Positions 41,554-49,494 of a stretch of 64,000 bases of DNA are shown piece by piece. The notes beneath the pieces are model-generated. The model saw only the letters and a program-made list of their open reading frames with translations. It searched no databases and was not told where the DNA came from. Location: NCBI RefSeq assembly GCF_040685555.1, contig NZ_JBFBIK010000019.1, positions 21,057 through 85,056 on the forward strand, read 5' to 3'. Within the stretch, counting starts at the first letter, position 1, and every line of letters begins with the position of its first letter. This DNA comes from Sphaerisporangium sp040685555 (GTDB taxonomy: Bacteria; Actinomycetota; Actinomycetes; Streptosporangiales; Streptosporangiaceae). The position numbers and the translations under genes are program-made.

Positions 41554-43080
41554 CTAGCCGCCGGGGTAGGCGCCGCCGCCGTAGCTCGCGTCGAGGGCGT
41601 CGTAGTCGGGGGTGAAGCCCTTCTTGGGGATGGACTCGGCGAACTCGACCGCGCTGGGTTTCTTGTACGAGGCGAGCAGGCCGCGCACGTGCCCGACGAG
41701 GGTCTCAGCGTCCGCTCGCGCGTCCGGCCTGAGCACGACGACGGCCTTCACCGCCTGCGTCCACCGGTCGTCGGGGACGCCGATCACGGCCGCGTCGGCG
41801 ACCGCCGGGTGGGACTTGAGCGCCCGCTCCACCTCGGCCGGGTAGATGTTCTCGTTGCCCGACTTGATCATGCGGAGCCTCGGGCCGATGAAGGTCAGCG
41901 TGCCGTCGGGCTCCCTGCGGCCGAGGTCGCCGGTGTGATGCCAGCCGCCCCTGAACTTCCTCTCGTTCAGCTCGGGCCGGTTGAAGTACCCGGAGAAGAT
42001 CGACTTGCCGCGTGCGCAGATCTCCCCGACCTCGCCCGGCGGGACCTCCTCGCCGGACTCGCCGAGCAGCCGCACCTGGACCAGCGGTGAGGGACGGCCG
42101 GCGAACCCGGCGGCTCCGGGGGCGAGGCCGAGGAACGTCAGCATCCCGCCGACCTCGGTCTGGCCGTACCCGCCCATCTTCGACCGGCACCACGGGGTGT
42201 CGGACACCGTGATCATGCCGTCCCACTCCGGCGAATGGGAGACGAAGGAGAGGGACCTCAGGTCGTACTTGCCCCCGGCGTTGGCCGCGACGACGGCGTC
42301 GATCATCTGGCCGAACAGGAACGCCTGGGTACACGCCTCGGCGTCGATGAGCCGGCACACCTCCTCGGCGTCGAAGGCGGGGGTGAAGACGTTCGTGCCG
42401 CCGGCGAGCAGGGTGGCCAGGCAGAACATCATCGTGCCCACGTGGAACAGTGGCCCGCTGTTGAGGAAGGTGAAGCCGGGTTCCATCTGCCGCACGTGCA
42501 GCAGGGACGCCGCGTGCGCCACGAGCGCGGCATGGCTGAGCAGGGCCGCGTTCGGCCGCCCGTCGAATGCGGCGGTGTACAGCGCGAGGACCGGTGCCGT
42601 GTCGCCGGACGCGCCTTCCCCGGCATCGCCGGGGGCTCCGCTCGCCAGGAACCGTTCGTACTCCTCCCCGGAGAGCAGCCACCTCGCCGCGCCGGACCGT
42701 ACGGACTCGGCCGCCTCGGAGTGCTCCCACACCACGACCTTCGGGGTGAGGTCCTCAAGTACGAAGGCCAGCTCGTCGGGCGACTGCCGCCAGTTGGCCG
42801 GGCAGAAGACCGCCCCGAGCCGGGCCGCCGCGAGCAGAAGTTCCAGGACGCGAAAGGAGTTCCGGCCGAGCCACAGCACCCGGTCTCCCGCGCCCACCCC
42901 CTCGGCGGCGAGCGCGCCGGCCAGCCGTTCCACGCGCTCTTCGAGCCGCGGGTACCCGAGGCGCACGTCGCCGTCGACCACGGCGGTGACCCGGGGGCGG
43001 CTGCGGCCGTGCTCGGCGAGGACGTCGGCCAGGGTGAGACGGTGGACGTCCGCGGGGGTGGGGTGGGGATCGGTGCTCAT
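41554..43080 (-). CDS. acyl-CoA ligase-like protein with degenerate ATP-binding loop
   Basis: A 508-residue member of the adenylate-forming superfamily. A5 (GGYGQTEVGG near 300) and the hinge region (GGWHHTGDLGRREPDG near 385; MIKSGNENIYPAEVERAL near 410) are normal. The P-loop, however, reads YTAAFDGRPNAAL at 168-180 in place of YTSGTTGRPKGAL, losing Ser/Gly/Thr and the Lys. The C-terminal segment SIPKKGFTPDYDALDASYGG lacks the ordinary GK-R motif. It may be a divergent ligase class or have lost adenylation. ATG 43080 behind GGAGG, 20 bp after the LLM gene, same operon. Confidence 0.85.
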   Translation of the reverse strand: MSTDPHPTPADVHRLTLADVLAEHGRSRPRVTAVVDGDVRLGYPRLEERVERLAGALAAEGVGAGDRVLWLGRNSFRVLELLLAAARLGAVFCPANWRQSPDELAFVLEDLTPKVVVWEHSEAAESVRSGAARWLLSGEEYERFLASGAPGDAGEGASGDTAPVLALYTAAFDGRPNAALLSHAALVAHAASLLHVRQMEPGFTFLNSGPLFHVGTMMFCLATLLAGGTNVFTPAFDAEEVCRLIDAEACTQAFLFGQMIDAVVAANAGGKYDLRSLSFVSHSPEWDGMITVSDTPWCRSKMGGYGQTEVGGMLTFLGLAPGAAGFAGRPSPLVQVRLLGESGEEVPPGEVGEICARGKSIFSGYFNRPELNERKFRGGWHHTGDLGRREPDGTLTFIGPRLRMIKSGNENIYPAEVERALKSHPAVADAAVIGVPDDRWTQAVKAVVVLRPDARADAETLVGHVRGLLASYKKPSAVEFAESIPKKGFTPDYDALDASYGGGAYPGG

Positions 43081-43100
43081 CGCGCCTCCTTGAGCGGGGG

Positions 43101-44162
43101 TCAATCCTGGAACGCGGGCATGACCTCGGCGGCGAAGAACCGCATCACGTTCTCCATCTCGTCGATGGGGATCGGCCTTGTGCTGCCGAAGTCGCACATG
43201 AGGTTGCCGAAGCCGAAGTCCTGAAGCATCCGGATCTGGCCGATCACCCGCTCGGGATCGCCGATCACCTCCAGCTGCTCCCACCGGAACTCGTTGCTGA
43301 CCGAGCCGCCCTTGAGGTAGCGGTCCTGGTAGTACTCGAACCCCTGGGCCGCCTTGCCGGTGCGTGAGTCGATGGGCGCGCTCTTGTCGTTGAAGATGCG
43401 GGCGCGGTCGAACATCTTCTCGAACCTCGCCTGGTCCTCGCGGGCCCGCTCGGCGGTCGGCGCGACGTACACGCTGCGCGCCACGACCAGCTCGGCCTCC
43501 TCGGCGTCGTGCCCGGCGCCCCGTGCGGTCTCCCGCCACGTCTCGGCCGCCTTGGCGACCTTGTGGAACGGCGCCGCGGGGTCGGCGAGGATCGGCAGGC
43601 CCCGCTCGGCGTACATGGTGACCGTCTCCGGCGACACCGCCGCCACATGGATGGGCGGGTGCGGCACCTGGGCCGGCCTCGGCACCAGCGACACCTCGGT
43701 GCCGGTCCTGTAGAACTTGCCCACGTGCTGGTAGGTCTCGTTGTTCCACAGGCCGAGGATCATCTCCAGCGACTCGTTGAACCGGTCACGCGCCTCGGCC
43801 AGGTCGACCCCGAACCCCTCGAACTCGAAGCTCTGGTAGCCGCGCCCGATGCCGAGGTCGAGCCTGCCGCCGGACAGGACGTCCACCTGTGCCGCCTCCT
43901 CGGCGACGTGGACGGGGTTGTGCAGGGGGAGCACCACGATGCCCGTGCCGAGGCGGACGCGCGTGGTGCGCGCGGCGAGGTGCGCGAGCATCGTGAACAG
44001 GTTCGGCGCCACGCCGTAGTCGCGGAAGTGGTGCTCGGCCAGCCGCACGCCGTGGAAGCCCAGCTCCTCGGCCAGCTCGACCAGCCTCAGGTGATAGTCG
44101 TAGACGTCCTTGAAGCTCTGGCCGTCGAACCGGTGGAAGAGGTGGAAGGTCGAGAACTTCAT
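43101..44162 (-). CDS. LLM-class flavin-dependent oxidoreductase
   Basis: A 353-residue bacterial-luciferase-like monooxygenase beginning MKFSTFHLFHR, with GVRLAEHHFRDYGVAPN near 39, the RVRLGTGIVVLPLHNP strand near 68, DVLSGGRLDLGIGRGYQSFE near 95 and PPIHVAAVSPET near 170. Length and motifs suit the FMN-reductant-dependent (LuxA-like) branch rather than short F420 enzymes. It may hydroxylate or cleave a substrate as a Baeyer-Villiger-like monooxygenase. ATG 44162 has AGGGG upstream. The operon promoter region contains the best-paired palindrome of the window (44216). Confidence 0.87.
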   Translation of the reverse strand: MKFSTFHLFHRFDGQSFKDVYDYHLRLVELAEELGFHGVRLAEHHFRDYGVAPNLFTMLAHLAARTTRVRLGTGIVVLPLHNPVHVAEEAAQVDVLSGGRLDLGIGRGYQSFEFEGFGVDLAEARDRFNESLEMILGLWNNETYQHVGKFYRTGTEVSLVPRPAQVPHPPIHVAAVSPETVTMYAERGLPILADPAAPFHKVAKAAETWRETARGAGHDAEEAELVVARSVYVAPTAERAREDQARFEKMFDRARIFNDKSAPIDSRTGKAAQGFEYYQDRYLKGGSVSNEFRWEQLEVIGDPERVIGQIRMLQDFGFGNLMCDFGSTRPIPIDEMENVMRFFAAEVMPAFQD

Positions 44163-44215
44163 CGGCGGTACCCCTGGCGGTCGTCTCCACATGCTCTGTC
44201 GTCGCCCGTGCGTGA

Positions 44216-44233
44216 ACCAAGCGCTCGCTTGGG
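44216..44233. promoter_or_regulatory. KstR2-like operator, site 8 (best palindrome)
   Basis: ACCAAGCG-CT-CGCTTGGG, seven of eight arm positions pair and nearly identical to the consensus. It lies between the divergent LLM (44162) and ThuA-like (44282) genes. Confidence 0.65.
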
Positions 44234-44281
44234 GAGCGTATCAGGTTGCCGGGCGCGGCGGGTTCGTGATGAGGTGTCCCC

Positions 44282-44932
44282 GTGGCGACGAACCTGATCC
44301 TTTCCGGGGGAGTGGCACACGACTTCCCCGCGACCTCCGAGGCCCTCGCGGGCGTGCTGTCCGAGGTGGGCGTCGAGTCCGAGATCACCGAGGACATCGC
44401 GGGAGCGCTGGGCGGCGGCCCCGACTTCTCGCTCATCACCGTCAACGCGCTGCGCTGCCGTGGCGACGGGGGATGGTCCGAGCGGGAGGGCGGCGCGTCG
44501 TTCGAGCTGCCCTCCGAGGCGCGCGCGGCGCTGCCCAGGCACCTCGACAAGGGAGGCGGGGTGCTGGCCTTGCACGCGGCGGTGATCTGCTTCGACGACT
44601 GGCCAGAGTGGCGGCGGCTGCTGGGTGCGTCGTGGACCTGGGAGGTCTCCCACCACCCGCCGCTCGGCAGGGCGGAGGTCAAGGTCCACGGCGGGCACCC
44701 GATCGTCGACGGCCTGGGCGACTTCGACCTGATCGACGAGGTCTACAGCGACCTCGACGTGCTCCCCGACGTGCGGCCCCTGGCGTCGTCGCTCGGGCAG
44801 CCGCTGCTGTGGGCGCGCGACGCGGGGCGGGGACGGCTGGTGTACGACGCGCTCGGCCACGATGTGCGCTCGTACGAGAACCCCGCGCACCGCACGCTGC
44901 TCCAGCGTGCCGCCCAGTGGCTGCTGGCCTGA
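44282..44932 (+). CDS. ThuA-like domain protein
   Basis: A 216-residue class I glutamine-amidotransferase-like fold protein of the ThuA (PF06283) family. It begins MATNLILSGGVAHDFPATSE, has ALHAAVICFDDWPEWRRLLG near 97-116 and HHPPLGRAEVKV near 125, and ends near an RLVYDALGHDVRSYENPAHR motif near 185. The family is linked to trehalose or sugar degradation but its reaction is poorly defined; here, behind the best operator copy, a role in the catabolic regulon is likely. GTG 44282 is the start. A strong hairpin follows the stop. Confidence 0.8.
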   Translation: MATNLILSGGVAHDFPATSEALAGVLSEVGVESEITEDIAGALGGGPDFSLITVNALRCRGDGGWSEREGGASFELPSEARAALPRHLDKGGGVLALHAAVICFDDWPEWRRLLGASWTWEVSHHPPLGRAEVKVHGGHPIVDGLGDFDLIDEVYSDLDVLPDVRPLASSLGQPLLWARDAGRGRLVYDALGHDVRSYENPAHRTLLQRAAQWLLA

Positions 44933-44940
44933 GAAAGCGG

Positions 44941-44971
44941 GTTGGCCGCCCGGGATTCCCGGACGGCCAAC
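44941..44971. terminator. bidirectional terminator hairpin
   Basis: GTTGGCCG (44941-44948) pairs with CGGCCAAC (44964-44971). After one mismatch CCGGG pairs with CCCGG around an ATT loop. It lies between the convergent ThuA-like (44932) and beta-helix (45010) stops. No U-tract. Confidence 0.75.
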
Positions 44972-45009
44972 AGGTGTGTCAGTGAGCTAGAACGCGTCGT
45001 TGCGGCCGG

Positions 45010-47076
45010 TCACCACGCGGACGGCGCCGGGGGCGCGACGACCGGCGGGCGGTCGTCGCAGGTGATGGTGTTCGGCAGCTCCCACGGGGCGAGCCAGGGC
45101 CCGGTGGTGCCGCCGCCGTCGTTGCCGCCGAGGTCGGTCAGCGAGAACTCCGAGCCGGTGGGCGGGAAGTTGAACGATCCGCAGTTGTTGACGCCGACCG
45201 CGCCGACGTTGCGGGCGTCCACGTTCTGGAAGGACGCGGACCCCTTCACGCGGGCACTGACGACCGAGGTGCCCGTGCCGTCGACCTTGACGTCCTTGAA
45301 GTGGACGTTGGTGATCGAGTACAGGTCCTTCACCGGCCAGTCGCTGACCAGCATCATCGCGTTGTAGGTGTTGTCGAGGAAGTTGTCCCCGACCACCTGG
45401 ATGTCGGCGTCGATGTTCTTCTCGAGCGCGAAGAACCAGATGGCCCCGAGGCCGATGTTCCAGTTCAGCTCGTACGTGCCGGCCCGTACCGTGGTGTTGT
45501 TGGTGATCCACAGGTGCCCGGCGAACGCCTCGGCGCCGAAGCGGGATCCGACGTGGATGGCGCTGCCCTCGCGGATCGGGTCGGCGACGAGGTTGTTCGA
45601 CACCGTGTTGTCGGTGCCGCCGTAGATGGCGATGCCGTTCGCGAGGACCGGCGTCTGCACGGTGTTGTGGTCGAAGGTGTTGCCTGCGTTGGCGGTCTTC
45701 TCCGACCACATCGCGAGGCCGTCGTCACCCGAGTTGCGGATGAAGTTGTTGGACACGACCGAGTTCGTGACGCCGGTGTGGAAGTTGAGCCCGTCGGCGA
45801 TCTGGTCGACGATGACGTTGTTCGTGATCTTCAGCTTGGTCATCGGGCCGTCGAACCACAGGCCCACCTTGGTGTGGCGGATGTAGAGGCCGTCGATGGT
45901 CGAGTCGCTCATCGCCCCGCCGACGCCGTTCACCTGGTCGGTGTCGATGCGCTCGCGGACGTCGCCCTCGATCGTGAAGCCCGACAGGTGGACGTTGGTG
46001 CTGCCACCGGCCGACGCGTCCTTGCCGTAGAAGCCGACGCCGGTGTGCACCGAGCCGTCAGGGGCCGGGGTGCCGAGCGCGACCTCGCGGCCCTTGATGA
46101 TCGTGTACCAGCTGCCGGCGCCCTCGATCGTCACGTCGTCGACGATGATGTGGCGGTTCACCTGGTAGACGCCCGGCGGGATGTAGACCTTGAGGTGGCC
46201 GCGCTTCGCGAACGCGATCGCCTTGTCGAACGCGTCGGCCGAGTCGCGCCGGCCGAGCGGGTCGGCGCCGAACGCCAGCACGTTGGCCGCGACGAGCCTG
46301 ACGTGCGGCGCGCCGACGACCTGCGAGTCGAGCAGGTCGATGACGGTCCACGCGGCGTTGCTCCCGGCGGGGACCGTGAGCCGCACCTTGTCACCGGCGC
46401 GGTACGTCTTGCCGAGCAGCAGGCGCTGCTCGTCGTAGAAGTGGTTCGGGCGGAACGGTTTGGTGATGGCCGGGGCGGGCGTCGTGGCGCTGGGCACGCA
46501 GCCGCACTCGGTGATCCACCAGTCGGGGTGCAGCAGGCCCGCGTTCGGGTCGTTCGAGAACGGATACTGGTTGTACAGCCACGCGTACTGCGAGGTGAGC
46601 GTCATGGCCTTCTTGGCCCCGCCGTTCACCGTGACGTTGAGCGGCGCGGTGATGCCGCCGCCGCCCGGGGCGTCCGGGATGCTGTAGCGCACGTTGATCG
46701 CGTTCGCCGCGCCGGGCAGCGTGAACTCGACGTACTGTCCGGGCGTCAGCTTGACCGCTCTGCGGCCGGACGCCTCCGCGGGCAGCGTGTACGCGGTGCG
46801 GTCGGGGCCGATGAGCGTGCCGTCCGTCGCGGCGTTCTCCGCCTCCTGCTCGGCGAAGTCCACGCCGGCGCCCCGGCCCGCGACGAGCGAGGAGTCGAGG
46901 GCGGCGCGCGTCACGACGGGGGCCCCCGCGACGGGGCTCTTGCCGGCGAGGGCCGTGCCGCCGAGCGCGACGCTGAGGCCGACGGTTGCCGCGGTCACCG
47001 CTGCGACCGCCCCCGCGGCCCTTCGCGGCGGCCTGATGGACCACCTCGATACAGCTCCTGTGATGCTGCGTGACAT
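45010..47076 (-). CDS. secreted right-handed beta-helix glycoside hydrolase (GH87/mycodextranase-like)
   Basis: A 688-residue exported protein. The signal peptide has a twin-Arg-like RPPRRAAGAVAAVTAATVGL stretch and Ala-rich core, cleaved near GTALAG. A CBM6/35-like module is at about 75-150 (AVKLTPGQYVEFTLPGAA). A pectate-lyase-3/beta-helix part follows from about 265 (GRRDSADAFDKAIAFAKRGH then VYIPPGVYQVNRHIIVDDVT), with many N-N-x-I/V coil repeats. FIRNSGDDGLAMWSEK near 460 holds an Asp pair resembling that of alpha-1,3-glucanases of GH87. Attack on a fungal or bacterial glucan is inferred; another polysaccharide lyase class is possible. ATG 47076. Confidence 0.75.
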   Translation of the reverse strand: MSRSITGAVSRWSIRPPRRAAGAVAAVTAATVGLSVALGGTALAGKSPVAGAPVVTRAALDSSLVAGRGAGVDFAEQEAENAATDGTLIGPDRTAYTLPAEASGRRAVKLTPGQYVEFTLPGAANAINVRYSIPDAPGGGGITAPLNVTVNGGAKKAMTLTSQYAWLYNQYPFSNDPNAGLLHPDWWITECGCVPSATTPAPAITKPFRPNHFYDEQRLLLGKTYRAGDKVRLTVPAGSNAAWTVIDLLDSQVVGAPHVRLVAANVLAFGADPLGRRDSADAFDKAIAFAKRGHLKVYIPPGVYQVNRHIIVDDVTIEGAGSWYTIIKGREVALGTPAPDGSVHTGVGFYGKDASAGGSTNVHLSGFTIEGDVRERIDTDQVNGVGGAMSDSTIDGLYIRHTKVGLWFDGPMTKLKITNNVIVDQIADGLNFHTGVTNSVVSNNFIRNSGDDGLAMWSEKTANAGNTFDHNTVQTPVLANGIAIYGGTDNTVSNNLVADPIREGSAIHVGSRFGAEAFAGHLWITNNTTVRAGTYELNWNIGLGAIWFFALEKNIDADIQVVGDNFLDNTYNAMMLVSDWPVKDLYSITNVHFKDVKVDGTGTSVVSARVKGSASFQNVDARNVGAVGVNNCGSFNFPPTGSEFSLTDLGGNDGGGTTGPWLAPWELPNTITCDDRPPVVAPPAPSAW

Positions 47077-47417
47077 CGAATGTCCGTTTCTCTCGGGGGG
47101 TGAACACCTGAAGGCGCTCGGGAGCGGACGCCAGAGGGTGAGGTGACATTAGGACGCCCGTGCCTCGTTCCACAAGGGTCCTGCGAAATAGTTTCGTAAT
47201 CTTGCTATATAGCTGCGATACTCCCTTGAATTCTTGCGCCGACTGTCATGAGTCGTTGCGAGTATTCGCAAGATTCGAGCGGCCGGGACGTAAGCCGGCG
47301 ACGGTCGTCAGAAAGACCGCGCCCCGCGCGGGCACCCGGGCGGCCTGCTGCCGACGGCGGTGGCCGCGCCCGGACCCGAGGTCGCCGCGCGCCGGGCACC
47401 GCTCACGCGCACCCGGC
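47077..47417. other. 341-bp intergenic region with several small palindromes
   Basis: Upstream region of the beta-helix gene. It contains CGAAA-TAG-TTTCG (47184-47196), GCTATATAGC (47204-47213) and TTGCGA-GTAT-TCGCAA (47256-47271). The first resembles CGAAA-n-TTTCG sites known before actinomycete glycosidase genes. The last 140 bases are very GC-rich with no clear terminator. No gene seen. Confidence 0.55.
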
Positions 47418-48050
47418 TCAGGGGTCGAGGATGCGGGCGGACTCCGACTCCTGGGCCAGCCTCCTGAGCACGTCGAACGCCTTGCCGTACAGGACCGTGC
47501 CGATCACGAGCGACTCGACGGCCGTCTCGCGGGGGCCGTCGAAGGGGATCTTGCCCATCTCGTGCTCCGAGACCAGGCGCATCATCAGGTCCGCGTAGTG
47601 GCGCATGCTCTGGTCGCTCGCCGGCATGCCGAGCTGGTCGAGCCGCACCAGGATCTGCGCCAGCTCCTCGCGGGTGGGCGCCTCGGGGTGGACGCTCCAT
47701 TCGAGCTCGTCGATCAGCGTGTCCACGCGCTCGCGCGCCGCGTGGTGCTCCTCGTCGTCCGGCCGCGACTCACCAGGTGACGCGAGCGCGTAGTGGGCGG
47801 TGCCCAGCATCTCGTGGACGGGCATCTCCTCGTCCTCCACCGCCGCCACGATCTTGCTGATCGAGGCGACGGGCAGGCGGCCGACCTCCAGGAGCGCGCG
47901 GATCAGCCTCAGTCTGCGCAGATGTGCGTCGCCGTACTCCGCCCGGGTGGCGGAGGTCTGCTCACCCTGGGGGAGCAGCCCCTCGCGCAGGTAGTACTTG
48001 ATCGTGGGGATCGGCACTCCCGACGCGGCGCTGAGCTGGGAAATCCGCAT
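47418..48050 (-). CDS. MerR-family transcriptional regulator
   Basis: A 210-residue MerR-type regulator. The N-terminal winged HTH reads MRISQLSAASGVPIPTIKYY then LREGLLPQGEQTSATRAEYG, with HLRRLRLIRALLEVGRLPVA following. No Cys-based metal site is seen, so it is of the small-molecule-sensing type. The C-terminal half is helical and unassigned. ATG 48050 lacks a Shine-Dalgarno sequence, and a perfect 9-bp inverted repeat lies 18 bp upstream, suggesting autoregulation and a short or leaderless transcript. The target genes are unclear; the thiolase at 48295 diverges from it. Confidence 0.88.
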   Translation of the reverse strand: MRISQLSAASGVPIPTIKYYLREGLLPQGEQTSATRAEYGDAHLRRLRLIRALLEVGRLPVASISKIVAAVEDEEMPVHEMLGTAHYALASPGESRPDDEEHHAARERVDTLIDELEWSVHPEAPTREELAQILVRLDQLGMPASDQSMRHYADLMMRLVSEHEMGKIPFDGPRETAVESLVIGTVLYGKAFDVLRRLAQESESARILDP

Positions 48051-48068
48051 GGGAGGATCGTACCGCCT

Positions 48069-48093
48069 AGTTGGATACTCTCACTATCCAACT
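48069..48093. promoter_or_regulatory. perfect inverted repeat upstream of merR
   Basis: AGTTGGATA (48069-48077), 7-bp spacer, TATCCAACT (48085-48093). Nine-base arms without mismatch, 18 bp upstream of the MerR start codon. Likely autoregulatory operator. Confidence 0.65.
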
Positions 48094-48175
48094 CGCCCCT
48101 TGGCGCGCGCGGTCAGCCGCGGGGACGGGGCGCTGAGGCGAGACCGGGCCGCACGGGCGCGGGTGAGTCGAACCG

Positions 48176-48193
48176 AGCAAGCGCTTGCCTAAG
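48176..48193. promoter_or_regulatory. KstR2-like operator, site 9
   Basis: AGCAAGCG-CT-TGCCTAAG. It contains the KstR2 core CAAG-CG-CTTG exactly. TAAGTA (48190-48195) is a plausible -10. It lies 102 bp before the thiolase-like start. Confidence 0.6.
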
Positions 48194-48294
48194 TACGGCG
48201 AGGACGTTAGCGTGACGGACGGTGGCCGCTCTGTCCCCGGGGACCACCGGGTGAAGACCGTTCCGGGGAACGCGGCCGGGGTGCGAGAGGTGCC

Positions 48295-49389
48295 ATGCAG
48301 GGGTTCGCCGGGCGGGCGGCGGTAGCGGGGGTCGGCATGACGGCCCTGACCAGGAGGTCCGGCCGTACCGAGCTCGAACTCGCGGTCGAGGCCGCACGCG
48401 CGGCGCTCGCCGACGCGGGGATCGTCCCGTCGGACGTCGACGCGGTGCTGAGCTACCACATGAACGACTCCGTGCCGGTGGTACAGGTCGCGAGGGCCCT
48501 GCGGATCGAGCGGATCGGCTGGCACAACGACATCAGCGGGGGCGGGACCCAGGCGGCGTCCATCCTGGGCGACGCCGCAATGCTGATTTCTAGCGGTATA
48601 GCGCGAAATATCCTGGTCTATCGGGCGCTTAATGGGCGTTCCGGGACGCGGATGAACACCGTCTCCACCGGCCCGCAGGAGCGGTTCACCATTCCCTATG
48701 GCATGGCGGGCCCCATCCCGATGTTCGCCCTCGCCGCCCAGCGCTACCTGCACGACACCGGGCTCACCGAGGAGCACCTGCACGCCGTCGTCGCGCAGTC
48801 CAGGGAGAACGCCGCCGCCAACCCCCGCGCCCTGCGCCGGGAGCCGCTGCCGCTCGATGACTACCTCGCCAGGCCGTACGTCTGCACGCCGTTGCGTACC
48901 GTGGACTGCTGCCAGGAGACCGACGGCGCCTGCGCGCTGGTCGTGCGGGACGTACGGCTCGCGCCCGAGGCGCCGAGGATCGAGGCGGTCGTCCGCGGCG
49001 GCGGCCCCGGCTGCTCGGCCATGGACCGGGCGCCCGACGTCACGGCCGTCTTCTCCGCCTACGTCGCCCCCATGCTGTGGGCGGCCTCGGGCCTGTCGCC
49101 GCGCGAGGTAGGCGTCGCGCTCCTCTACGACGCCTACTCCTGGCTGGTGCCGAGGCAGTTGGAGGACTTCGGCCTCGTCGCGCGGGAGGACCTCGGGCCG
49201 TACCTGCTCAAACGGGGGCACAGGTCGGTCAACCCGCACGGGGGCCTGCTGTCCGAGGGCTACGTCCACGGACTCAACAACGTGGCGCAGGCCGTACGGG
49301 AACTGCGTGGCGGAGCGCACGAGACGGCGCTGGTGACGGGCTTCGGCGGCAGTTACGGGAGCGCCGCGCTGTTGCGCCGGGCCGGATGA
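48295..49389 (+). CDS. thiolase-fold protein of the SCPx/Ltp type
   Basis: A 364-residue thiolase-superfamily protein like the lipid-transfer-protein thiolases (Ltp2/Ltp3/Ltp4). It begins FAGRAAVAGVGMTALTRRSG, has NDISGGGTQAASILGDAAML near 78 where biosynthetic and degradative thiolases carry their nucleophilic Cys (here absent), and NPHGGLLSEGYVHGLNNV near 310. Loss of that Cys is typical of Ltp2-like aldolases, which cleave side chains by retro-aldol chemistry with a DUF35 partner. No SCP2 domain. ATG 48295 behind GAGAGG. The DUF35 protein at 35405 is the natural partner candidate. Confidence 0.82.
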   Translation: MQGFAGRAAVAGVGMTALTRRSGRTELELAVEAARAALADAGIVPSDVDAVLSYHMNDSVPVVQVARALRIERIGWHNDISGGGTQAASILGDAAMLISSGIARNILVYRALNGRSGTRMNTVSTGPQERFTIPYGMAGPIPMFALAAQRYLHDTGLTEEHLHAVVAQSRENAAANPRALRREPLPLDDYLARPYVCTPLRTVDCCQETDGACALVVRDVRLAPEAPRIEAVVRGGGPGCSAMDRAPDVTAVFSAYVAPMLWAASGLSPREVGVALLYDAYSWLVPRQLEDFGLVAREDLGPYLLKRGHRSVNPHGGLLSEGYVHGLNNVAQAVRELRGGAHETALVTGFGGSYGSAALLRRAG

Positions 49390-49494
49390 CGCAGTCTGTG
49401 GCGCCGCATGACCAGGGCATCGAGACGGTGGGCGGCGACGGCTACGTGCCCGACGCCGCCGCGGCCCGCCTCGGCCGGCGCTGAACCTCCGGAA

